Origin: Haliclystus octoradiatus
Lineage: Eukaryota > Cnidaria > Staurozoa > Stauromedusae > Haliclystidae
Direction of reading: 5' to 3'
DNA: 64,000 nt
Assembly: GCA_916610825.1 (NCBI GenBank)
Contig: OU744447.1
Coordinates: 10,709,751-10,773,750, forward strand
Part shown: positions 20,801 through 31,255 of the stretch, in pieces
Numbering within the stretch: the first letter of the stretch is position 1
Layout of the letters: each line of letters starts with the position of its first letter
The notes under the pieces: generated by a model
The model's database searches: none
The model's input: only the letters and a program-made list of their open reading frames with translations
Told to the model about the DNA's origin: nothing
Translations under genes and position numbers: made by a program

Positions 20801-21532
20801 AAAAAATCGTATTTCCATTCACGCGAAATTAAAAATTTCTAACAACTGAGTCAGCTATGCCTACTCCTTTGGGACACCTTGGGAAACGAATTCATTTAAC
20901 CGAGAAACACACGAGATACAAAGACATTTAGTAGTTGAAATAGCGTTTCTATGTAGAAAAGGCTCAAGCACCAGACAAACACCAGACAAACACCTATCAC
21001 AAATGGAGGTGATGTGTACGAGACAGTGCACAGTCTATTATCCCATAGGTATTTAAGTAATATTTTCGCAAAAAATATTTAAATACTACTATGAAATTAG
21101 ATTGCAGAGAGACATGTTTTGACTGATTCATTTTCTAGAAGTTCTATGATTAATTAAGAAATTATCAGTATCAGGTTTGCTTGACAATCAGTTTCTCTGA
21201 AGTAAAATTGATAATGTTGTAGAGGACTGTGAGTATAAAGTTGAAGTAAAGATTATTAGCTTGGTTTCATTTCTACCGCTGGTATATGAGTTTAGATGGA
21301 TCTCTTCAGCCGTAAATCTTCCCCTTTTCTTCTCCCCCTCTAACAGGCGCGAAATTAAATATTTACCGGGACATTATTGCTGGACTCAGATTGTTTTCAA
21401 AGTAGAGGTAAGTACGCGTGAGAATGCTTGTTGATCTGACATAGCACGTAGCCAAAAGTGTCAATGATGCGCGATCCATAATGGCTACCATGGACGTAAC
21501 TACACCCTTTCTGCCAAATCGCGTCTGAGACT

Positions 21533-21597
21533 TATGTACGTCTTACTGGCAAAATAATACAGATAATCCGTTGTCGGGAATTTATGCAAACATTTAT
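21533..21597 (+). repeat. Direct repeat copy 2 (partner 20108-20170)
   Basis: See partner; spacing about 1.4 kb. The sequence between and after them (20170-22350) is AT-rich and shows no recognised gene. Confidence 0.55.
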
Positions 21598-22356
21598 GTC
21601 GAGACAACCTTCATAGTTACACATTTGTGGTATGAAAATTACGACTTTCTGAAGTTGTTATAAAATTATAAACTTCATCTAATAATTTATTTGATATAAT
21701 TGTATATGTACAGTGTGTTGAACAGTGCATGTTTACAGTTATATCATATGTATTATGTAATGTTTCAAAACAGAAAATATATCAGGACAAACCATTAATT
21801 GTTAATAAGATGTTAAATAATAACTTACTTTGAGAGAAAATGGAAGATTATGTTTGGGCTAAATGTGTAAAGTGAACAACTTATGTGTTCTCTGTCTAGC
21901 CTAGACGCTAGCCAGAAGTAAAAGGTTGAGCGATTGAGGAATAAGCAAAGCAAAAGAAAACAAATTAGAAAAACTCAGTCATCAAATATAATTAGATAGA
22001 AAAATACCTGACACATTAGATATTTCCATGCACTAAATCTAAGATAAAATAGCACCTTGCAGTCCACTTTCTTACAATATAAATCGATCAAATTCAATGT
22101 CATGATTTTCATAACAAAAAACCTGTGCTCCGCCAAGTGGACGCCATCTTTATTTTTGCTTCGCAATGAGACAACAATGGTAAAATAGAACAAGAGACAG
22201 CGACGAAAGCGATCTACGAACATCGGAAAAAGTTCAACGGCAAGAAACTAAAGGCCCAGACAAGATAATGTTAGATATTAAACAACATTCAAGTGAAGAA
22301 ACATAAAATTAATTTATTTATTAGCAAATATTTGATTTTAGAAAACCATCTTGCTT
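21598..22356. other. AT-rich stretch without recognised genes
   Basis: Only short frames occur, for example an 82-codon hydrophobic minus-strand frame at 21975-22223 without domain features. Nothing supportable. Confidence 0.4.
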
Positions 22357-22480
22357 CCCACGTGGGCGGTGCGCGGGCGGTGGACCAGAAAATCGTGAAA
22401 AAGTGCGCGGTGTCCGCGCGGCCACCGCTATTTAAGCCGCGTACGGCCGCTTACGCTGCGCGGTTGCCACCTCTATTGGC
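22357..22480. other. GC-rich island abutting a truncated Harbinger gene
   Basis: This stretch is strongly GC- and CpG-rich compared with its AT-rich surroundings. It begins with the palindrome CCCACGTGGG (22357-22366) and contains CTATTTAAG followed by GCCGCGTACGGCCGC, which resembles a TATA-like box with a GC-rich start region. It ends where the minus-strand transposase reading breaks. It could be a promoter fragment, a piece of a different element, or a foreign insertion. Confidence 0.45.
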
Positions 22481-22990
22481 GATCATTCCATTAGCAGCAA
22501 CCACTGATTGATACTTAATTGAATGTACACGTTTGTGTCCATTGTAAACAACTATTTGGTTTTCTCCTGGTCTGCAAATAGGCCTCACTGTTCCATCGAT
22601 AAAACCCAAGCAGTTCGTGAGAGCATTGGCTTTACTGTACACAGCTGCAGCATATTCTTCGAGTTTCTCAGGTCGCAATCAGCCTTGATTAACAATTAAA
22701 CAAAATCTCTGTCTTCGATCTGCCAAACCGGGGAATCATGTCACTGTACCGAAAAGGAGAAGCTATTCTTTTCAGAATCATACACAAACCTTCAATCTTT
22801 GTAGCTATCGTACCGAGGATGCACACAAACTTGTTTGGCAAGCGAAGTGCTGTAGCCAATCGAAGAATATCATATTTTTCAAAACGGAACTCACTCAGAC
22901 ATTCATCAATTCCAATTTTAAGTCCAAATTAAAATGATTATATGTCCAAATATGGAAAGATTGGTGCAGCCTCTTGCAATGAATTAAGAA
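22481..22990 (-). pseudogene. PIF/Harbinger transposase fragment
   Basis: On the minus strand one piece (about 22720-22935) reads 'ECLSEFRFEKYDILRLATAL' and then 'GLCMILKRIASPFRYSDMIP', the helical N-terminal region of Harbinger nucleases. A second (22481-22678) reads 'LRPEKLEEYAAAV', 'CLGFIDGTVRPICRPG' with a catalytic Asp, and 'VVYNGHKRVHSIKYQSVVA'. The 'GPVEGRRHD' continuation of the DDE domain is lost at the GC-rich island. A possible beginning ('EAAPIFPYLDI') lies at 22940-22990. A stop separates the two pieces. It is a dead fragment of a DNA transposase. Confidence 0.85.
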
Positions 22991-23276
22991 TAAATAGTCT
23001 GGTCCTCCTGTAGAAAAAAAGGTCAAACCTAAAAGAAATTGCAACAGAAACAATTCTTTCACCAGTATGTAGATAAACTATCCACCTTCTACATATCAAA
23101 AGTAGAAGAAAATCGAACACCGCGAAATACCTCAAAATTAACAATTAAAATGTATTACTTTTGCTAAGAAAGCTAAACTTTCACGCTCCGTTGAATCCAA
23201 TCTCACGTTGAACTTTGTTGACTATTTGACGGAGCTTCAAAGGAAAACAATTGCGCGCGCAGAAAAAACGAACAGA

Positions 23277-23839
23277 AAGATGGCGGCGTTCGAAAAATTT
23301 AAAAGACAACACTTCATAAACAAATTTACACTGCCTTCTAAATTATTAGATGTGGTATTCATCGTATTAAATGGATGTTAAATAACACAACGTTTATCTA
23401 AATTGTCGTTCAAAAGTCGATTGCTAAATACTGATGGTCTTCAATAACTTAGTGACGTGTTCTCACGAGCACAATTTAGTGTAGTGTCGTCAACGAACAA
23501 ATACTTGGTTCAAATGATCTATAGATAGACAAGATGATGTTGGAACACAAATGAAAATAGCAAGTAAGGTAAGTTTCAATAGCATTTTGAAAGCTGCTAG
23601 GTTTTTGTAATTTACTGTCTTAGTCATGAGCCTGAATGTTTAAAGGAAACCATTCTGATATCTCGATAAAATTACCATTTCCTGTTTTGGCATTTTTCTG
23701 ATTGAACTGTCGTACTGCGATATAGGCATCTCAATATGACAGCATCCGATTCTTAGTTATCAAGGCCCCAATTCCCTGAGACCAATATATACTTTATGTG
23801 AAATGTTGTTTTATTTTGTGTTCTTGAGTCAAGTGCTAG
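23277..23839 (+). promoter_or_regulatory. Possible promoter, untranslated first exon and intron of the 23888 gene
   Basis: AAGATGGCGGC at 23277-23287 matches the YY1-type initiator motif common at TATA-less animal promoters and lies just after a GCGCGCGC run. Downstream is a good donor, AAG|GTAAGT, with the intron starting at 23569. A plausible acceptor, TGCTAG, ends at 23839, 48 bp before the ATG. If used, the large reading frame has an untranslated first exon. This is pattern matching only; RNA evidence is needed. Confidence 0.35.
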
Positions 23840-23887
23840 CGAGTAAATTTTTTAAAACGAAATGTTCATAGCATAACTTTACTAACT

Positions 23888-26800
23888 ATGGATTGGGATA
23901 TTTATTGTATAATTTGTGAGAAACAACTTGGTGATGCTAAGTATTATTCTACTATAAGAGAGAAAGGCAGTGAAACTATCAACGAAGCTAGTTTAAAACG
24001 AGGGAATGATAACTTGAAAACTGTTCCTGGCCAAAAAGTACACAAAAAATGTAGACTTGATTATTGTAATTCTCATTCTATTGCTCAATATGTGAAATCA
24101 TCAATAGAAACAAGTACTACTGTTGATTACACACAAAAAAGTACTCTTCGGTCAAAATTGTCTCCATTTGACTATAAATCAGATTGCTTATTTTGTGGGA
24201 AAAGAATTGATCATGAAGTGGAATGAAAAAGGGGAGAAGGTGTTTACACTGTAAGAACATTTGACATACAGAAAGAATTAATATCTATTTGTAAATCAAG
24301 AAAAGATAACTGGGGAGAAATAGTCAAAGCAAGATTGTTATCTGTTCATGATCTACCTGCTGCTGAAGCTGTTTACCATCAGATATGTAGTGTCAACTTC
24401 AGAACTAAAAAATATATTCCATTACAACACTCTGGTGAAGATTCTAGTCATAGACGGCAATCTGGCCGACCAATAGACAACATTCGACTGGAAGCTTTTA
24501 ACGAGGTTGTGAAATTTTTGAAAGAAAATGATGATGAGCAAGTCACTGTAGTTGATCTTGTTCAGTTGATGGCGTCTAAGCTTCATACATATGGCCTTGA
24601 TGCATATAGCAATCTACACATGAAAGTAAAATTGAAAGAGCACTTTGGAAGTCGTGTAATTATTACAGAAATAAATGGGAAAAAAAATGTTGTTACCCTG
24701 TGGAGTACTGCTTCATCCATTTTGCAAGATTTTCATTCTACTACCTTTGTTAGCCAAGAAGATGAAAAACGTAATATAATTTCATCTGCTGCTAAATTTA
24801 TATTAAGTGATATAAAATCTTTGTTATCGTCAGTTAAGACTTATCCGGAATCAACTATTATGCAGTCAGATGAGGACAATATAAAGTTTCTACCTGAATC
24901 CTTGAAAGAGTTTTTGGCTATAATTATCACTAGCAAATATTCAGCAGTAAAGATTGCGTCCATTGGTCAAGCTGTTATTCAATCTGCTCGTCCAAGGGTT
25001 ATTTTAACACCTCTCCAGCTTGGTTTAGGCGTACAGATGCACCACATGTTTGGTTCAAAATTTCTGATTAACACTCTTTATAAAATGGGTTTCTGTTGCT
25101 CTTACAATACTGTTCTGAAATTTGAAAAAAGTGCTGCAATGAGCAATAATTCTGACATAGCTGGTTATGCCCCAGGTCATTTTATCCAATATGTTGCTGA
25201 CAATGTAGATCACAATGTTCGAACAATAGATGGGAAAAATACTTTCCATGGCATGGGTATTATTGCATCGAGCACACCCAAAAGTTTCAAACAATTTAGA
25301 ATTCCTAAGCTTGCATCCTCAATTATCAAGCCTTCTGAGTTGATCAAAAACAGTGAAATTGAAATCAAACAATTCTTCTTGGCAGTTGACCCCACAAAGA
25401 AAATGAGATTTAATAAACTAGCTACTGGTATCGTGTCACCTGATTACGAATCAAATGTTGACTTTCTTTGGAAATTATCACCCTTCTTTAGATCACCATC
25501 ACCGTCATGGGCTGGATTGATGCAAATGATTAAAAAAGGGGATCACCATGGACCCTCTACAATTACATTCCTACCAATGATTGATTTGGATCCTACTAAT
25601 CTTAGCTGTATTTATTCAACACTATTATATGTTAGTGATCATGCCAAGAGATATAACTCAGTACCGGTTTTAACTTTTGATCAACCTCTGTGGTGGAAAG
25701 CTACAGTTATTATTGAAAGCTCGCCAAGCAGTAGTGCACTCAATAACATTACCTTACAACTAGGTGGGTTTCACACGTTAATGAGTTTCCTTGGTTGTAT
25801 TGGTCGTTTCATGGAAGGAGCCGGATTAAAAGAGATATTTGATCTATTTTATGCTGAACATACTGTACCACACATGTTGTCTGGCAAGGCAATTGCTAGG
25901 GCACTCCGCGGTCATTTTCTTGTGGACTTATGTTTAAATATTTTAATTGCTAGTGATGTTTTTAATGTTAGAAATCCTTTCTGTCCAGATATATCTGCTG
26001 ATATAGAGAATGATATCGATGAGCATCAGAATAGCAATGATTTTAGTGATACACTTAGTGCAGCAAAGTTGGTGTTTGATGAGTTTTTATTGGGGAACAT
26101 TAGTGAATCCGATTGTGACGAATGTTCTTCAATAAAATTTATCAAAGATTCTATTATTAAAAAAATGGAAGAGTTATCATGCAATTCACGTACATCCAGA
26201 TTGTGGCTGCAGTATATGGAAATGCTGAACATTGTACGTAATTTCATCAAAGCGGAGCGGTTAAGTGATTGGTCGAATCATCTTAAAAATTTAAAAGAAA
26301 TGTTACCTTATATGGCTGCAGCAGGACATAATATGTATACAAAATCTATTCATATCTATCTACAAAAAATGTCAAAACTTCAATCAACTCAACCTGATTT
26401 GTACAAAAAATTTGAGGATGGTCATCATTCAATAAGGCAATCAGATCGTTACTGGGCTGGCCTTTCTGCTGACCTGATAATTGAGCAAGTGTTGATGAGA
26501 AGTATAAAATCGCAAGGGGGTCTGACAAGAGGAAGAGGGATTGATGATGTACAAAGATGTGTTTGGGTTTCATCTAGACCAGCATGTGCAGATATAAACT
26601 TAGCCATGCAAACTTTTACATCCACCAATTTTAAATCAAGTGAGCAGCACAAGGATATGTCGCAATCAGCATTAGCTAAAGATAAAAAAGACCTTGAAAC
26701 AGTTTCAACATTCTTGAATGAGCATAATCCTTTTGATACTGATGGTTTTCTCTCTAATATTGTGGATGGGGTTGTTGCCAATCATAAAGTCAATGTTGAC

Positions 26801-28330
26801 ACTGTAGTGGAAGTAGGTAAAAAGATTTTAAACTCTATGGAGGGTGTTGTTGTTGCAGACCATGTGTTTAAAAAAAAAATGCACGCAATCACGTTTCTAT
26901 CGAAATCAAAACTCAAAATTGCTGGTGAGAAGATCAATATAGACCCACAGCTGCTATTTCAGAGGCTTATATTAATTGCTTCTCACAGAGATGAATTGCA
27001 GAACGCTTTCCGCTATGAATTATGCGCCTATCCAGCATCATTATTCAAATGCAAAGATGTTTTATTGCCTGCTGATAAATCCAAGTTAGGACAAGCAATT
27101 AAACAATATGCCAAAAAAGATGATCCAGGAGACCAACCTAATATTCAGAGGAAATATGTTCTTGATGGTGGGGCACTGCTACACAGAATCCCTTGGAAAA
27201 AAGGACAAACATATCAAGTAATTATTGACAGCTACGCTTCGTATGTATTTAAGCATTATGGAGCTGCTACGGTTGTATTTGATGGATACAATTCCAACCT
27301 ATCTACTAAGGACTATGCTCACAGTATTAGGTATTCTTCTTGCGGACCGACAATATCATTTACATTGGATATGATATTAAATACTGATAAAGGTGTATTT
27401 TTATCTACCTCATATAACAAAAGCAGATTTATTGACTTTCTTGGTGCATGTTTAAAAGAGAAAGGTTGTCATATTATTTATTCACCTGCTGATGCTGATC
27501 TATTAATTGTGCAAACAGCCATTGAGTGTTCATCATTATGTGATACTGTTCTTGTTGGTGATGATACTGACTTATTAATTTTATTGTGTTTTCATTGTAT
27601 CAACAAAGAATATGCAACATTTTTTTATTCACAACCTAAAAAACTTGTTGATGGTGGACGCTACTTTAACATCAGTCAACTTCAATTCTCTCTTGGTCAG
27701 GACATTTGTAGAAGTTTACTTTTCTGTCATGCATTTTTGGGTTGTGATACAACTTCTAGAGTATTTCATGTCGGCAAAGCCAAAGCCCTTAAATTTATAA
27801 TAGAAAATGCAACTTTCAAATCTGCCGCTGCTGTATTTAACAATTCAAACACGTCAAGAGAGTCGATAATAGAGAATGGAATAAAAACAATGAAAGTATT
27901 ATTTGGGAATGAATTATGTGAATCCCTTGACATATTGAGATTTACGAAATATTTAGATTTGATTCAATCCCGGAACTCAAAGATGGATGTCAGATTATTG
28001 CCTCCCACCGAATCAGCAACTGGATATCATAGTTTGCGGGTTTATCATCAAGTGCAGGAATGGCAAGGAAGAAATCTAGATCCTTTACTTTGGGGATGGA
28101 AATTGAAAGATGATGTGTTATCGCCTGTTGCAATGGATCTTGAAGCTGCGCCAAAATCTCTTGCCGAGACAATTCGTTGTGGGTGTAAATCTGGTTGTAG
28201 TACATTAAGATGCAGCTGCAGAAAACAAGGTCTTGATTGCTCAACTGCATGTTCCCAATGCCATGGGTTATGTTCGAATAGTGCTTCTGGAGATTCAATT
28301 GACGAACTTCTCGAAGAAGCCTTAGAATAA
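23888..28330 (+). CDS. Large uncharacterised protein: Cys/His N-terminus, FEN1/XPG-like nuclease region, CXC tail; one internal TGA
   Basis: One frame runs from ATG 23888 to TAA 28328-28330, about 1480 codons, broken only by TGA at 24224-24226. Codons on both sides belong together ('KRGEGVYTVRTFDIQKELI' follows the stop), so it is a nonsense change. N-terminus: Cys pairs at residues 7/10 and 101/104 with 'HKKCRLDYC' near 51, probably zinc-binding. The long middle has no motif I recognise. C-terminal third, numbered from the downstream ATG 24335: 'YVLDGGALLHRIPW' (Asp 944), 'VVFDGYN', 'SPADADLLIVQTA' (about 1050), 'VGDDTDLLIL' (1075-1084) and 'LGCDTTSRVFHVGKAKAL' (Asp 1138). The spacing matches the acidic residues and helix-turn-helix of FEN1/XPG-type nucleases. 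Residues 1282-1315 are a CxC...CxC...CxxxCxxC tesmin/TSO1-like cluster, followed by an acidic end. I recall similar multi-copy genes in other invertebrates, without a known function. The nuclease call is inference. Confidence 0.75.
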
Positions 28331-29230
28331 TTATATGAAAAGTTATATACAGGTACTATTTTAAGCCTATCTATAATATAGTTAGGGATTTGAGTTCACA
28401 AAAAGCCTTACATTTCGTTTAATTGTCCATTCTAACAACTTTGAAAGTAACCCAAATTAATAATATTTATTTTTTACCTTAAAATAGAATATAGGTTTTT
28501 ATGTTCAGTTTATGTATTGTTTAGTGACTCAACCAATCTGAAATATATATATATATTTTTTATCTTCTTTAGGATCAAATATCAAATATTGTCTACTATG
28601 GCCCTCCAAAACACCTTAAAGACACCTTGGGAGTTTACTTGGGAATATCCCGTAATTTTAAATTAAAAAAAAATAATTTTCATTACACAATTTATCTTTT
28701 TTTGTTGATTTTTACACATAGCCTCATTTTCATGTAATCAGTATTTCTCCAACTTTTGATGTTAAATATACTCTAAATAGATACAGGAAGACATCAGTAT
28801 GTCTATTGGTGTCATTATTGGTTCGAAATAGTGTATTATCGTGTATTTAGCCCCAACCTCGTTTTCATGTGACCTAATCATATAAATAGGAAATTTGGCT
28901 ATTTCGCCGGCTTGGATTTTTTTCTACTTTTTGTATGTTATAATAGAGGGTAATAGCTACTCATTACACCCAAAATAGTTTCTGTTGCAATTTCTTCTAG
29001 GTTAAACCCCAGGAGGACTAGACTAAAATGCTAACTCTGTTTCGTAAATAAAACCGTTTGCATAAAAGATACAAACGACAGCGGCTTCGTAAATTCGTTC
29101 CGCCATGTTGAAAGCTGATTTTCTATGACAGTCAAAATCATAAACATGGTTCAACGATTTGCGCCACAAATCTAAACATCTTGTTTTGGCAGTACAGGTA
29201 CCGGTGGAACCCAGTCTTCATATCGAGTAA
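28331..29230. other. 3' flank of the nuclease-like gene; no further genes seen
   Basis: AT-rich, with a short (AT)n run near 28541-28556. Two diverged phrases, ACATAGCCTCATTTTCATGT (28718-28737) and TTTAGCCCCAACCTCGTTTTCATGTG (28847-28872), form a weak local repeat. There is no clear terminal inverted repeat partner to the region upstream of 23888. Confidence 0.35.
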
Positions 29231-30015
29231 AGCCGGGTTTCCACTTGGCGAAAAATTCGCTGCAGTGAAAAATTCGCGTCTACTTTCGCGGCGAAATTTT
29301 CGCTGGTTCATTCCACATAAAATTTGTTTCGCGCCAAATTCGACATTTTATGAAAATCCATCATGGCACCAGTCAATTTGGAAGATGTATTGCTTGCACG
29401 ACTGCAAATTATTTAAATGTTTCTGCTCAAAAGACGTAGAGTATATGCAGGGAAATACAGTAAACGATTCTGGGTCCGGAAATTATTTGAAGACAGGAAA
29501 GAGAAAGGAGAGTTTCATTTACCCGTAAAGGAAATGAAGCTCTACAACATCGAACATTTTTACCGTTCTCTTCGTAAATACGTCCTTCGACATTTGAAAA
29601 GTTTTATATAATGATTGGTCTAAAATTGAAAAGAAGGATACTCACATGAGAAAAACATTGGTTCGCTGGAGAGGCTATGTGTTTGTTTGCGTTATTTGGT
29701 GACTGGAGATTCACAATTTGCAAAAATACAGGCAACAAAGCAATACAGGCTACAAATTCATCCCACCATCTTGTTTGCTGAAAATGTCATGACAACATCA
29801 TTTTCAATTGATTTGCATTGCTTGATTCACTTTTCGCTGCAGCGAATCGCAAAAAAGTAGGATCAGTTCCAACTACTTTTTTCGCTTCAGCGAAAGTTGC
29901 AGCGAAACCTGCGTGGTCCAAACTCGTGTGCAACGTCACACAACGCATGCGTACTCAGCATTCTAGCCGCGAAATTTTCGCTGCAGCGAATTTTTCGTCA
30001 AGTGGAAACCGGGCT
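29231..30015 (+). mobile_element. Non-autonomous PIF/Harbinger element, 785 bp
   Basis: Imperfect terminal inverted repeats of about 50 bp start AGCC(G/C)GGTTTCCACTTG at 29231 and end with the complement at 30015. Both continue inward as GCGAAAAATTCGCTGCAG. TAA at 29228-29230 and 30016-30018 is the 3-bp TWA target duplication typical of PIF/Harbinger. The inside retains a piece of transposase N-terminus (29417-29611) but no DDE domain, so it is an internally deleted derivative. Confidence 0.88.
29417..29611 (+). pseudogene. Residual Harbinger transposase N-terminal segment
   Basis: 64 codons: 'RRRVYAGKYSKRFWVRKLFE', then 'KGEFHLPVKEMKLYNIEHFY'. Harbinger nucleases commonly begin with an 'RRRRFWVRP-F--R---GEF--LV-EL-L' region before the DDE domain. 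This confirms the superfamily of the surrounding element. The reading frame ends before any catalytic residue, so it cannot be a functional transposase. Confidence 0.7.
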
Positions 30016-30498
30016 TAAAGCTGTACTCGAACATGTACCGGTACTAAATCTAAACCTCCCTATTGCGTGACAAACATGAGAATGTAATTCGTTCTTTCTA
30101 TTGAGCCACAAGAGAAATGCTACGGAAAATACGCTTTGGGCCGTCAATTAATTGAAGGAATATAAAGATATGAACATAAAACATGGCCTATGTTGCTGCA
30201 AAAAATTATAAGATACCCCACGGAAAGTATTGGATTTGATACGTTTACTATGAGAAGCGTGAATCTCGAATAATACAGTAGATACAGACAGACATACATC
30301 GCCGTTTATATAGTAGATACCATCACAATATAAGGCTTTCAGCCAGCAAGCAGATCGAACGGAAATGACATCCAACAAACTGTACAGTGCCAAAGTAACA
30401 AAAAATGAACCAAGAAAGCAAATACTCCTGCAAATACTGCAATAGCCGCTACAATTCTCTACTGATACATTCTTTCTTTAAATTCTGTTATGTTACAG

Positions 30499-30664
30499 TC
30501 TAATCTCAGATTTCTATGACATTACGGTGCATAAAGCACAGCTAGCACCAGCTGCCTATATTGCCTATAAAGGCTGTCTATCCCGAAACAGACTTCAGTT
30601 TGATGATGGAGGATTGACGTTCACACACAGTGTTGATGGTCGAGCAACTGGAAATAGACATTAA
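30499..30664 (+). CDS. Putative terminal exon, unknown protein
   Basis: A 3' splice site (TTATGTTACAG) precedes an open segment of about 54 codons ending TAA. It has coding-like composition ('SDFYDITVHKAQLAPAAYIA', 'QFDDGGLTFTHSVDGRA'). I do not recognise the protein and found no upstream exon. It may be chance. Confidence 0.28.
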
Positions 30665-31007
30665 TTCTTTTTTATAATATCACCAATTGGAGTCATTGTC
30701 AAAAGTTGTAAAATTGATCTTTTAGCTTTGATGATCATTGGTGGGGTATATCTCATAGCTTTCACAGTGAATAAGAATATCTTAAATAGGTCCAAACAAT
30801 AGGCGAGTTATTAAAAAACAATTAGCAGTAGCATATCCAATTTCAAACACAATAGATTCTATTCTCAACAGCAGTATCCATCACTTCAGAAAGTACTACA
30901 AAAGAGAATAACGAAGCCATGACAGTAGTAGTATAGATAGTCACATTGTAGGAATGTGCCGTCCCTCTTACGCCTAACATATTTGCTCACAACGAAAGTC
31001 ATAACGA

Positions 31008-31255
31008 TCAAAGGAGAATAACATATTTCTGCATTATGATGTTCTTTGTATTGAAATCCCTCATTAGAATGTCTGTAAAATAATATTGTGCTACTTGTAA
31101 TGTAAAATTCTCGAATTCATGGTAGCCGGAAGGCAAGAAAGTTGAAAGAGAATCGATCTTGATTGCTGCATTGACCTCTAGCAATGTTGATAAAAGGTTT
31201 AAAATAATGGTATGACACCTTTTCAGCACTTTCTGCAGCTTGTCGCTATCCTTCG
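31008..31255 (-). CDS. Putative short coding segment, unknown protein
   Basis: The frame is open from about 31255 to a stop at 31008 on the minus strand. The helical, amphipathic text ('SDKLQKVLKRCHTIILNLLS', 'EFENFTLQVAQYYFTDILM') looks more protein-like than neighbouring frames. No family recognised, no clear splice sites. It could be the last exon of a host gene. Confidence 0.3.

Noticed and set aside
30148..30393. 81-codon minus-strand frame
   Set aside because: No motif and no exon context; treated as chance.
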